The notes beneath the pieces are model-generated. The model was not told where the DNA came from and searched no databases. It was given only the letters and a program-made list of their open reading frames with translations. Made by a program: the position numbers and the translations under genes. Positions 27,720 to 36,092 of a stretch of 61,347 bases of DNA are shown in pieces. Each line of letters begins with the position of its first letter. Position 1 is the first letter of the stretch. Origin of the DNA: Pseudomonadota bacterium (GTDB lineage: Bacteria; Pseudomonadota; Alphaproteobacteria; Micavibrionales; UBA1664). The stretch is taken from the NCBI GenBank assembly GCA_009926935.1, contig RFNZ01000011.1, positions 1-61,347 of the forward strand, in the 5' to 3' direction.

Positions 27720-28937
27720 CTAACGATCAAAGAACATTTCCACGCGGTCACGTGGTTCAATGGGAGTCTTGTCTCCTTTAGCCTCTACCGTCAAGCGGCT
27801 CAGGCTTATCCCTGCTTTTGTAAGGTGTTTCTGTATAATAAGAGCCCTTGCAAGAGCCAGACGCTTTGTTGCATCGCTGCCGCCCTGTTGGGGTTCGGCA
27901 TACCCTATGATTTCAAGAGATAGCTCGGAGCGCGATTTGAGCACGTTAATGGCATCGTTAGTGACGATATCCATCTGCCCTACCTCCAGATCGGAAGAGT
28001 TTTCCTGAAAAAAGACAATGACCTCGTTTGGAATGCCGCGAGAGTCCACCCGTTTATCATCGGGGGCGGCCATCGTTACTTTTTGACCCGGCATCAACAC
28101 GGGTGAGACGCCCTTACCTTGCTTGAGCGGACCGAGACGAAGATCCTGCATGTCATCAGGCAGGCCGAGAGAACGTATACTGCGCGTGCTTGTTACGGCT
28201 GCGGTTTTGGTGCCCGCTGTATCCGTATCGCCGCCACCCAAGGAGCCCGACATGCGGCTATGGGCGCTAAAACGGTTGCCGTCACGGATACGGACGCTCG
28301 AAACTATCGGTTTTGATTCAGGCAGGCGGATAATATTTACCGTCTGGTTAGGTACGGGCGGCGTTACCGGAAGTTCCGTCACCTCAGGCTGGGGCACTGG
28401 CGGGCGCGGGGCGGGATCAGCGGGCTCGGCCAGTACACGCTCGATGATGTCAAAGTTGCCGCTGTCGTTTGTGGACATCATGCCCGGCTTGCGCGGGGGG
28501 ATGGGAATACCGCCCTTGATAATACGCAGCGGCTGGGAAGCGGCTACCAACGGGGCGTCTATGCGCGGAGAAAAAAGAATATCCTCCTGCACGCGTTTTG
28601 GAGGGGTTGCTATATCACGGGCGTCGAGCACCGGTTTTTCGATCGGGCGGATTTTAACAAGGGCTGCCGGTGAATCGGCCTCGCGTATCTGGACCCTGCG
28701 GGCGGGCGTTTTTTTCTTTTTATCGGGCGTATCCTGCACGATGAGAGAGCTGCCCTGCTTTTGCGCTTCCTCGGTTTTGAAATCGAGGATCGGCTTTGTA
28801 CGGAAGGCGGTAAAAGGCACACGGGGTGGTGCTTTTGCAGGTGTCGGGGCCTGTTTATCCTGCGCCCATGCATAAGGTGCCGCCACAAGAGCAAGCGCCA
28901 TCAAAAAACTCAAAAGTGGTTTTTCTATCTTTTGCAT
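27720..28937 (-). CDS. Exported protein with C-terminal OmpA-like domain
   Basis: A 405-residue protein with a signal peptide ending AYAWA. It has a 270-residue Pro/Arg-rich disordered middle and a C-terminal OmpA-type domain (about 305-405; VIVFFQENSSDLE, then IIGYAEPQQGGSDATKRLALARA). OmpA domains bind peptidoglycan via diaminopimelate. The usual NxxLSxxRA is here DATKRLALARA. No beta-barrel or lipobox is present, so it is not a standard OmpA or Pal. It may span the periplasm. It is cotranscribed with the unknown exported gene downstream. Confidence 0.82.
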   Translation of the reverse strand: MQKIEKPLLSFLMALALVAAPYAWAQDKQAPTPAKAPPRVPFTAFRTKPILDFKTEEAQKQGSSLIVQDTPDKKKKTPARRVQIREADSPAALVKIRPIEKPVLDARDIATPPKRVQEDILFSPRIDAPLVAASQPLRIIKGGIPIPPRKPGMMSTNDSGNFDIIERVLAEPADPAPRPPVPQPEVTELPVTPPVPNQTVNIIRLPESKPIVSSVRIRDGNRFSAHSRMSGSLGGGDTDTAGTKTAAVTSTRSIRSLGLPDDMQDLRLGPLKQGKGVSPVLMPGQKVTMAAPDDKRVDSRGIPNEVIVFFQENSSDLEVGQMDIVTNDAINVLKSRSELSLEIIGYAEPQQGGSDATKRLALARALIIQKHLTKAGISLSRLTVEAKGDKTPIEPRDRVEMFFDR

Positions 28938-28959
28938 TCGGGAAGGATAGCGCTCTAGC

Positions 28960-29745
28960 TTATTTCAAAAAGCCGAGCATATCCTGATACACGGGGGGAT
29001 TGGCTGCCAAGATGGTACCGCCATAAACCACGTTTTTTCCACCACTGACTTCGGTCACTATACCGCCAGCCTCACGCACGATAAGCGCGCCTGCCGCTAC
29101 ATCCCAGGGCTGGATTTCACGTTCCCAATAGGCATCGAAGCGACCAGCAGCCACGTAAGCCAGATCAAGGGCGGCCGAGCCCATGCGACGCATACCTGAA
29201 ACTGCAGGCAATATGCGTTTTATGTCGCGGGCAAAAAGCTCGTGGTCACCACGACCCTTGGCGGGCGTGCCGGTGCCCACCAGACTGTCTTCAAGGTTGG
29301 TGCGCGAGGATACGCGAATTTTACGGTTGCGGATAAATGCGCCCAAACCTTTTGAAGCCCAGAACATTTCGTTGCGGACGACATCGAAGATAATGCCGTC
29401 CGTAACCTCGCCCTCAACCTCGGCTGCGATGGTTATGCACCAGTGCGGCACGCCGTGGAGAAAGTTGTTTGTGCCGTCCAGAGGGTCGACAATAAACTTG
29501 CGCGACGGGTCTTTGCCCTCGATCACGCCGCCCTCTTCCATCAGGAAACCGAAATCAGGGCGGGTTTTGGCCAAGACGTAATGAATCGACTTCTCGGCTT
29601 TTTTATCGGCGGCGGTTACAAAGTTTGATGGGCCTTTTTTACTGACCTGAAGCTGCTCGCATTCACCAAAATCGCGAGCAAGCGACTTGGCGGCGGCTTC
29701 AGCCGCCTTGACCATCACAGTGACGAGAGGCGGCATCAGGGCCAT
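28960..29745 (-). CDS. suhB: Inositol monophosphatase family protein
   Basis: Metal-dependent phosphatase of the SuhB/IMPase type. Motifs are MEEGGV (metal Glu), DPLDGTNNFLHGVPHW (metal Asp residues) and WDVAAGALIVREAGG. At 261 residues it is normal length. In E. coli SuhB also joins rRNA antitermination complexes; whether that holds here is unknown. The start ATG 29745 follows AAGGA at the efp stop, 12 bp away, so efp and suhB are cotranscribed, a pairing common in alphaproteobacteria. Confidence 0.93.
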   Translation of the reverse strand: MALMPPLVTVMVKAAEAAAKSLARDFGECEQLQVSKKGPSNFVTAADKKAEKSIHYVLAKTRPDFGFLMEEGGVIEGKDPSRKFIVDPLDGTNNFLHGVPHWCITIAAEVEGEVTDGIIFDVVRNEMFWASKGLGAFIRNRKIRVSSRTNLEDSLVGTGTPAKGRGDHELFARDIKRILPAVSGMRRMGSAALDLAYVAAGRFDAYWEREIQPWDVAAGALIVREAGGIVTEVSGGKNVVYGGTILAANPPVYQDMLGFLK

Positions 29746-29757
29746 AATAAAAAATCC

Positions 29758-30327
29758 TTATTCCTTGTAGCGTTCGACGTATTCGCCGTTTTCGGTTTTG
29801 ACGACGACCTTTGTACCAGAGTCAATGTGCGGTGGCACCATGATACGCACGCCGTTATCGAGAATGGCCGGTTTGTAGGAGGATGCAGCCGTTTGGCCTT
29901 TAACCACAGGTTCGGTCTCGGTGATCGTGCAGACGACTGTTGCGGGCAGCTCGGCATTGAGCGCCTCTGTCTCGTAGAACTCGATCTGGACTTTCATGCC
30001 TTCCTGAAGGAAGGGTGCGGCATCGCCCAGAATATCGGCGCTGACCATGACCTGTTCGTAGGTATTGACGTCCATGAACGTGTAATTCTCGCCGTCGTTG
30101 AAGAGGTAGGTATAGTCGCGCTGCTCAAGCTGCACGCGCTCGACCATATCGCCAGTTTTGAAGCGGATACTGTCTTTGTTGCCGGAGCGGATATCGCGCA
30201 GATCAAGCTGGATGGTGCCAGAGCGCTGCTGCATCTGCATGATTTCGTGCTTCATCACGACCATGATTTTGTTGTTGTGTTCAATGACGTGGCCAGCACG
30301 AAGGGTAATCGAGTTTACTTTTGCCAT
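29758..30327 (-). CDS. efp: Elongation factor P with atypical tip loop
   Basis: Binds the ribosome between P and E sites and rescues stalling at polyproline. Three KOW/OB-type domains fit in 189 residues; the C-terminal signature is YKPAILDNGVRIMVPPHI with DSGTKVVV. The domain I tip loop normally reads PGKG with a modified Lys34 (or Arg in some lineages). Here it is HEIMQMQQRSGT, with Gln34 and Arg35, so the canonical lysine is missing. It might be an Arg-type factor related to EfpL-like proteins, or an unmodified form. AAGGTGA precedes ATG 30327. Domains II and III look ordinary. Confidence 0.92.
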   Translation of the reverse strand: MAKVNSITLRAGHVIEHNNKIMVVMKHEIMQMQQRSGTIQLDLRDIRSGNKDSIRFKTGDMVERVQLEQRDYTYLFNDGENYTFMDVNTYEQVMVSADILGDAAPFLQEGMKVQIEFYETEALNAELPATVVCTITETEPVVKGQTAASSYKPAILDNGVRIMVPPHIDSGTKVVVKTENGEYVERYKE

Positions 30328-30371
30328 GACTTCACCTTGGAAGGATTAAAAACGGGCGATTGTTAGCAGTT

Positions 30372-30863
30372 TCATTGCCTTGAGGCAAGTTTGTCTGCTT
30401 CCATGGCTTTGGCGAGACCTGAGAGCTTTTCGCGCAGGACGGGGTCTTCGACTGCCTCAAGGGTTTGCGCGGTTTCGGGGGAAAGGCTCACGTTTTTTGG
30501 CCTTTTGGGTCTTGCGTGCGGGGCCTCCACTTTATCGTGGCTGATGGCAATACGCGTAATGCGCCCGTTATCGGGCAAGCCAAAAAGGCGGTTGATGCGC
30601 CCTGATATGACGGATTCCTGAAACTTGAGTTTTGTGGCAAGGGCGCTTGGCGCCGCGATATACAGCGTGCCCTCGCCGCCAGCATCGGTTTTGCGCCAGC
30701 CTACCCTCACCGGCCTTATGGCCAGAGGGTCCTCCGGGGCTATGATCTCCTCCCAGCTGTCCATGAGGCGCGACATAGAGAGGCGCGCTGATGACTTGTG
30801 CTTACCCAGTATCTTTTTGGAGATACGGGGTACCACACGTGCGATTAAGGTTGGACCTGACAT
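30372..30863 (-). CDS. dciA: DciA-type (DUF721) replicative helicase loader
   Basis: DUF721 proteins are the ancestral loaders of DnaB in bacteria lacking DnaC/DnaI. The 163-residue product has the KH-like core: SRLMDSWEEIIAPEDPLAIRPVRVGW, GTLYIAAPSALATKLKFQE and INRLFG. The C-terminus is a long helical, charged tail. ATG 30863 is chosen because longer forms overlap the mutY start on the other strand and add unconserved residues; no strong ribosome site is seen. It is divergent from mutY with a 31-bp gap. Confidence 0.85.
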   Translation of the reverse strand: MSGPTLIARVVPRISKKILGKHKSSARLSMSRLMDSWEEIIAPEDPLAIRPVRVGWRKTDAGGEGTLYIAAPSALATKLKFQESVISGRINRLFGLPDNGRITRIAISHDKVEAPHARPKRPKNVSLSPETAQTLEAVEDPVLREKLSGLAKAMEADKLASRQ

Positions 30864-30894
30864 AGCGAGCAAGCTACATGATGTGGGCCTGACT

Positions 30895-31893
30895 ATGGAA
30901 GCCAAAAGCATCATTGCCCCACTTTTACGCTGGTACGCGCGCCACAAGCGCGATTTGCCGTGGCGGCATGGCGTGAGCCCCTACCGTGTGTGGCTATCGG
31001 AAATCATGCTGCAACAGACGACGGTGCAGGCCGTTATCCCGTATTTTTTGAAATTTACCGAGAAATATCCTGATGTGAGGGCGCTTGCGGCGGCGCCACT
31101 TGAGGATGTCATGCGGGACTGGGCGGGCCTCGGGTATTACAGCCGTGCCCGAAACCTCCACGCCTGTGCAAAGGCGGTTGCAGCCAGTGGCAGTGTTTTT
31201 CCCGACGATCTTAAATCGCTTCCGGGTATCGGGGATTATACGGCGGGAGCCATCAGAGCTATTGCTTATGGTCAAAAAGCCAGTGTTGTTGATGGCAATG
31301 TGGACCGTGTGATCTCGCGGCTTTTTGCAATTGAAACACCGCTGCCTGCATCCAAACCGGAAATCCGCGCAATTGCCGAACGGATTTACCTGAGTGATGC
31401 AAATACCGACCCATCAGGTTTGCCGCAGGCTTTTATGGACTTGGGTGCCACTATTTGCACGCCGCAGAACCCCAAATGCGTATCCTGCCCTTTGACTGGC
31501 GTATGTATGGCAAAAGCACAAAATCTACACAATGAACTGCCACGCCGTGCATCCAAGAAAGCAAGACCGAAGCGCGTTGGCTGGGTTTACTGGGTTGAAA
31601 ACCGTGGGCAGGTGCTCATACACAGACGGCCTGCCTCGGGGCTTTTGGGTGGCATGGCGGGTTTACCTACGAGTGATTGGAACTTGGAGCCCGAATACCC
31701 CCCTCATGCCGCAGGCTTTACTGCCGTTGCCGATACAGGTGCCAGCGTGCGCCATGTTTTTACGCATTTTGAGCTCACGCTCAGGATTGTCCGAGCGAGA
31801 GTGAAGATACCCGCCGAGGGCTACTACTGGGGCGACCCCAATGAAGCTGGTATGCCCAGCCTTTTCAAAAAAGTTGCAAAAACAATCACTTGA
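30895..31893 (+). CDS. mutY: A/G-specific adenine DNA glycosylase
   Basis: Removes adenine mispaired with 8-oxoguanine. The 332 residues show EIMLQQTTVQAVIPYF (substrate Gln and Glu), helix-hairpin-helix LPGIGDYTAGAIRAIAYG, catalytic Asp in VVDGNVDRV, and the 4Fe-4S ligands in CTPQNPKCVSCPLTGVC. The C-terminal MutT-like domain, which reads 8-oxoG, is present (GWVYWVENRGQVLIHRRP). The ATG at 30895 starts MEAKSIIAPLLRWY; an upstream frame runs from 30625 but lies over dciA and is not conserved. Confidence 0.96.
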   Translation: MEAKSIIAPLLRWYARHKRDLPWRHGVSPYRVWLSEIMLQQTTVQAVIPYFLKFTEKYPDVRALAAAPLEDVMRDWAGLGYYSRARNLHACAKAVAASGSVFPDDLKSLPGIGDYTAGAIRAIAYGQKASVVDGNVDRVISRLFAIETPLPASKPEIRAIAERIYLSDANTDPSGLPQAFMDLGATICTPQNPKCVSCPLTGVCMAKAQNLHNELPRRASKKARPKRVGWVYWVENRGQVLIHRRPASGLLGGMAGLPTSDWNLEPEYPPHAAGFTAVADTGASVRHVFTHFELTLRIVRARVKIPAEGYYWGDPNEAGMPSLFKKVAKTIT

Positions 31894-31941
31894 TTATATT
31901 TTCATAATCTTGTTTGCAGCTTTTTTGGAGCTTTGGGACTT

Positions 31942-33018
31942 ATGGCCGAGTACTCACCCGTAACGTTGATGATTGGCGGCAATGAAATTGTCTGGTGGCG
32001 GCCTGTATGCCACCGCGAAGACGCGCCTAGCCGCGAGCCGCATGGCGAAGTCATTGAAATGCTGGCTATCAAAGATCGTGGCAATGGGCAGAGACCACGA
32101 TCCATGACCTTGGCCGAGGCCATTGCATTACACAAACATAACTGGAATTTTACCAGCGACGAGCTGCCGGAGCATGAAGGCGCGCATGGCATTAAAGCCG
32201 TCTTGAGCCATATTGCCCATGGTTGCCTACCCGAGGGCCCTCCCCCGTTATCCTACCAAGGGCTTTATGCCGCGGAAATTGACGTGCTGCCTATCCAGAC
32301 CGCCCTTAATCTGATTGCCCGCGGAGATAGTATGGCTTTTGAGGCGGCTATCTGCCCACAGAAATTTACCTCAACGATCCGTGCCCAGTTTGAACGATTT
32401 GAAGACGTCGAAAACCTGACATGCACGCTTTGCCATCTGATCGCGCTTAAGACAGGCCAGAGCGCGTGGGAGATACGACGCGAAAACCAGTTTTCAGATG
32501 ACAAGCTGATCCATAGGGCAAGAGAGCTTGGATATGGTGTTGCCGTGGGTTCTGGTATTTCGAGAAATATCGGCCTTTGGCCTGAATACGAGGCCGATTT
32601 TTGCGGAGCTGTCCGCAAGCTGCGTTTGCCGCTTAAAAAAGATTACTCGCGCGAGCGCGTGTGGGTTGTATACGGACCGGATATACCAAGCCCATACACA
32701 TCCGCCTTTGGTGATGAACTGAAAAGGCACTTACCGTCTGAAGTGCCCGCTTTTGCGTGCCCGTCTGAAGACGAAATTTTGGCGCATCATGCATTGGTTA
32801 AGCCTGTGCTTGAGCACATCTGGAGTATTGCGCGCGGTTGCAAACAAGGCTTCAGATTGCGTGACTCCTTACGCAAGCGGACAGCCAGAACGCCCGCGTT
32901 TTTTGAACAGATTACCATGCGCGATGTTTACAAGGCGGCACAGGCCGCACAGCCAAATCCAGCCGCTGCGCAAAGACATGACGGATTACTGAATACTTCC
33001 TTAAAGGTAAGAGCTTAA
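31942..33018 (+). CDS. Unknown HExxH protein, tandem paralogue 1
   Basis: I do not recognise the family. A 358-residue protein related to its downstream neighbour: both have MTLAEAI, an EHExAH motif, a (C/G)PSxxEx(I/V)L segment and end near LLNT. The motif PEHEGAHGI (His78-Glu79-His82) has the HExxH spacing of zinc peptidases and recalls the HEAxH helix of M41 peptidases. Third-ligand residues are not obvious. No signal peptide is visible. ATG 31942 is preceded by TTGGAG at 11 bases; TTG 33933-type extension is not needed, since the in-frame TTG at 31933 lies too close to that site. The GC content is like the neighbours. Confidence 0.72.
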   Translation: MAEYSPVTLMIGGNEIVWWRPVCHREDAPSREPHGEVIEMLAIKDRGNGQRPRSMTLAEAIALHKHNWNFTSDELPEHEGAHGIKAVLSHIAHGCLPEGPPPLSYQGLYAAEIDVLPIQTALNLIARGDSMAFEAAICPQKFTSTIRAQFERFEDVENLTCTLCHLIALKTGQSAWEIRRENQFSDDKLIHRARELGYGVAVGSGISRNIGLWPEYEADFCGAVRKLRLPLKKDYSRERVWVVYGPDIPSPYTSAFGDELKRHLPSEVPAFACPSEDEILAHHALVKPVLEHIWSIARGCKQGFRLRDSLRKRTARTPAFFEQITMRDVYKAAQAAQPNPAAAQRHDGLLNTSLKVRA

Positions 33019-33083
33019 CGGTTTTTCTACCTTTTTAACATATTCTTAGCATCATTACCAAATGAACAACAGGTAGACTACGC

Positions 33084-34097
33084 ATGCGTAATTTCTTTGC
33101 GCCTATTATGCCTATCAGAGGTGTGTTTGCCTCGACTGTCCCAAGCAGGGAAACCGAGATAAGGGACTTCATCTCCGTTAGAAGGAGAGGCCCTGAACAT
33201 AAGCGCCGTGCCATGACTCTGGCTGAGGCCATTGAGCATCATGTAAAAGCCTGGGGTTTCAAATCGAGGCAACGTGATGAACATGAGGCAGCACATGTAA
33301 TTCTTGCACTTGCATACGCGTGCCTTGAGCGAACCCCAGTACCAGAGGCTTATCAGGGGAGTTACTGGTCGGAAGTTTTGGCAAATACTATTCAAGACGT
33401 GCTTGACTTTATGCCTTTCTCTGACGAAGAGAGCAAAAACAAGTTTGAGAAATATCTTGCGCCTGAGGGGTTCCTAAAATCTGTTGAATGGAGCCTAAAA
33501 ACGTATACCGAGGAGGATAATCTTGGGCGTACCATGCTTCATATCCTCTCTGAAAAAACCGGTAAAAGTGTACCGGAACTCTTGCGCACTGGCGGCTATC
33601 TTGGAAACAAACCACTGATCAGCCAGTTGGCAGAGTTAGGTTATACGGTCACATGCGGAAGGAAAACCGGGCCCTTCCCCCACAATGATGTAAAAGTTAT
33701 GCGAGAGGCTATAGCGCGTTGCGGCCTGCCGTCTGAGCCTGATTATGCGGAGGCAGATACATGGATTATTGAAGGACCAGATCTTGAGCGTCCCTATATG
33801 TCGGCTTTTGGCGAACATATGCCTAGACACATGCCTGCAGCCATAAAGCCTTTTGTAGGGCCTTCACCTGAGGAAGTTTTAAGGTTTCATGCTGTGGTAA
33901 GCCCAGCACTTGTCATGATGCGCGGACGAATGATGGAGCTTACTAAGGGTAACCCATATACCAGAAAAGATTATCTATTCGCTAACGATTGGCAAAGCAG
34001 GAAGCTTTATGCCCAGCTTGATGTGCGCGAAATCTTCAAAGCCATGCCAAAGCAAGACCAGATTCTGAAACCCCAATTACTGAATACTGCCCGTTAG
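33084..34097 (+). CDS. Unknown HExxH protein, tandem paralogue 2
   Basis: A 337-residue relative of the gene upstream, presumably from an old tandem duplication because identity is low. Shared points are RAMTLAEAIEHH, DEHEAAHVILAL (His67-Glu68-His71, the HExxH pattern), a YxSAFGxxMPRHMP segment matching YTSAFGDELKRHLP, and LLNT at the end. The HEAAH helix looks like the active-site helix of M41/FtsH-type peptidases, but no AAA domain is present. ATG 33084 follows CAGGTAG. The last 21 bp overlap the convergent ABC exporter. Function unknown; a protease role is inference. Confidence 0.72.
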   Translation: MRNFFAPIMPIRGVFASTVPSRETEIRDFISVRRRGPEHKRRAMTLAEAIEHHVKAWGFKSRQRDEHEAAHVILALAYACLERTPVPEAYQGSYWSEVLANTIQDVLDFMPFSDEESKNKFEKYLAPEGFLKSVEWSLKTYTEEDNLGRTMLHILSEKTGKSVPELLRTGGYLGNKPLISQLAELGYTVTCGRKTGPFPHNDVKVMREAIARCGLPSEPDYAEADTWIIEGPDLERPYMSAFGEHMPRHMPAAIKPFVGPSPEEVLRFHAVVSPALVMMRGRMMELTKGNPYTRKDYLFANDWQSRKLYAQLDVREIFKAMPKQDQILKPQLLNTAR

Positions 34098-35900
34098 ATC
34101 GGGGTACTCGCGCCGCGCGCGGTCTTCCACCTGCGAGAACTGGTGCGCGACCATACGGGCATAGGCACCGCCCTTGGCGACGAGTTCGGTATGCGTGCCT
34201 GCCTCCAGAATTTTACCGTTGTGAAGGACGTAGATGCGGTCAGCTTCCATGATCGTTGAGAGGCGGTGCGCAATGATGATAACTGTCCGCCTGCCGTGCA
34301 GGGCCTGTACGGCGTGCTGAATGGCTTTTTCGTTGCCGGTATCGAGAGCTGCCGTTGCCTCATCCAGCAAAAGCACAGGCGCAGTTTTAAGAAGCGCGCG
34401 CGCGAGGCAGATGCGCTGCTTTTGCCCGCCTGAAAGCCTCATGCCGCGCTCGCCAAGCGGGGTATCGTACCCCTCGGGGAGTGCCAAGATGAAGTCATGG
34501 GCCTGTGCATCGCGTGCGGCAGCCTCGATCATATCCTGTGTTGCATCAGGGCTGCCTAAAAGGATGTTCTCGCGGACGCTGCCTGAAAACAGCGCGCTAT
34601 CCTGCGGAACATAGGCAATGGCGTGACGCAGGGTTTGAAGAGACAGACCTCGTATATCCTCTCCATCCATCAAAATGCGGCCGCCCTGCGGATCGTAAAA
34701 GCGCATGAGAAGCTGGAAGATAGTTGTTTTGCCGGCACCGCTATCGCCCACGATTGCGACCGTCTGGCCTGCCTTTATCGACATGGTCAAGCCATCAAGC
34801 GCCGGTGACTTGGCTGCATCGCCATACCGGAACGTTATGTTTTCAAGCACGAGATTGCCGTAAACAGGTTTTGCGTCTGCACCTGGCGTATCGGCTATCA
34901 CGGGTTTTTCAGCAAGAAGGGCGTTTACACGATCGAGTGAGGCTGCTGCCCTGAAAAGCGCCGCGCCCATATCACCCAGCACACCAAAAGCGCTTGCAAC
35001 GACCCCTGCGTAAAACACGAAGGAAGTGAGCGCACCTGCCGTCATCTCGCCTTTCATGACGTCGCTTGCGCCTACCCACATGACCGCGCATAGCGAGGCA
35101 AAAAGTATAAAGATGATCGAAGATACCATGGCCGAGCGACTGTATACCTGCTGCATAGCTACGCGGCCTGCGACTGCCGTTCCTTCCAGAAATTTTTCCT
35201 GAAAACGGCTCTCGGCTGTATAACTTTGCACGGTCTGGATGGCGCCAAGAGTCTCGCCGACCATGCCACCTAAGGCCCCTACGCATTCTTGCGACATGCG
35301 CGATTTTTTACGGACCAGACGCCCTATCAGCACAACTGGAATGCCGACAAGAGGCAACGCACCCATGACCAAAAGCGTCAGTTGCGGGCTTGTGGCAACC
35401 AGCATCGCAAAGCCGCCCAGTGCCATGAGAGAGTGCCTGACGACCAACGGCAAGGACGACGAAACAACAGTCGAGATAGTCGTGAGATCGGCCGTGAGCG
35501 AGCTAGTTATCTCGGATGAGTTTTTGCGCTGATAAAAAGCTGGGTCGAGCGTCAGGAGATGCGCGAATGTCGTGAGGCGAAGGCGGGCTACGATTTGCTC
35601 GGACAGCCAGCCGGAAATGGCCAATCTGGCAAAACTGGCGACGGCCAAGACTACGACCATCCCCAACATCACGACCAGTGTTTTATCGAGATGGCTGGCA
35701 TCGCCCGTTGAAAAGCCTTTGTCAACCAACCCCTTTAAGAGGAGGCCAAAAGCCAAGGTTATCATGGCCGATGTTGCAAGCACCACAAGCATGAGGATAA
35801 ACCAGCCCATCTGCGAGCGGCTGACGAGCGAAAGTACGCCCAGTGTCGAGCTTATCATACCGCCTTGCGGCCTTGTTTTGCCTTGATCATGTATTGCCAT
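34077..35900 (-). CDS. ABC exporter, MsbA-type (fused permease and ATPase)
   Basis: A half-transporter of 607 residues, expected to work as a homodimer. Six membrane helices occupy about residues 30-320. The ATPase domain has Walker A GDSGAGKTTIFQ, the signature LSGGQKQRICLARALLK, Walker B PVLLLDEATAALD and the H-loop IIIAHRLSTI. It resembles the MsbA-related group common in alphaproteobacteria. The substrate (lipid, drug or peptide) cannot be told. ATG 35900 is chosen as the first in-frame start. It has no partner genes beside it. Confidence 0.92.
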   Translation of the reverse strand: MAIHDQGKTRPQGGMISSTLGVLSLVSRSQMGWFILMLVVLATSAMITLAFGLLLKGLVDKGFSTGDASHLDKTLVVMLGMVVVLAVASFARLAISGWLSEQIVARLRLTTFAHLLTLDPAFYQRKNSSEITSSLTADLTTISTVVSSSLPLVVRHSLMALGGFAMLVATSPQLTLLVMGALPLVGIPVVLIGRLVRKKSRMSQECVGALGGMVGETLGAIQTVQSYTAESRFQEKFLEGTAVAGRVAMQQVYSRSAMVSSIIFILFASLCAVMWVGASDVMKGEMTAGALTSFVFYAGVVASAFGVLGDMGAALFRAAASLDRVNALLAEKPVIADTPGADAKPVYGNLVLENITFRYGDAAKSPALDGLTMSIKAGQTVAIVGDSGAGKTTIFQLLMRFYDPQGGRILMDGEDIRGLSLQTLRHAIAYVPQDSALFSGSVRENILLGSPDATQDMIEAAARDAQAHDFILALPEGYDTPLGERGMRLSGGQKQRICLARALLKTAPVLLLDEATAALDTGNEKAIQHAVQALHGRRTVIIIAHRLSTIMEADRIYVLHNGKILEAGTHTELVAKGGAYARMVAHQFSQVEDRARREYPDLTGSIQ

Positions 35901-35963
35901 AGCGGCTTATAGTGCCTGCATACCCGCCACCGTGCAAGTAGATGGGGAAAACCCTGACAAACG

Positions 35964-36065
35964 TGTGCATAACTGGCCTGCGCCATAGGCCACCCGTTTG
36001 ACAGGAAGCGCCTGTTTTCCGAAGGTACGGGGTATCACGCCGTCGTGATCTCAAAGTTATCCACA
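35964..36065. promoter_or_regulatory. Two DnaA-box-like sites
   Basis: TTATCCACA at 36057-36065 is a perfect DnaA box. TGTGCATAA at 35964-35972 reads TTATGCACA on the other strand and fits TTATNCACA. Both lie in the 192-bp gap between the ABC exporter and the DsbA-like gene, 18-30 bp upstream of the latter at the nearest. Two sites are too few to claim an origin; control by DnaA is possible. Confidence 0.4.
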
Positions 36066-36092
36066 GGCTGTTGACACTAAAGGACGCAACCC

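Noticed and set aside
28123..28875. 250-codon plus-strand frame over the OmpA-like gene
   Set aside because: Antisense shadow of a Pro/Arg-rich region; the minus-strand product has a signal peptide and a real domain.
31892..31909. GATTAT/ATAATC hairpin after mutY as a terminator
   Set aside because: AT-only six-base stem and poor T-run.
36001..36092. Chromosome origin at the DnaA boxes
   Set aside because: Only two boxes, no clear AT-rich unwinding region and no usual origin neighbours.
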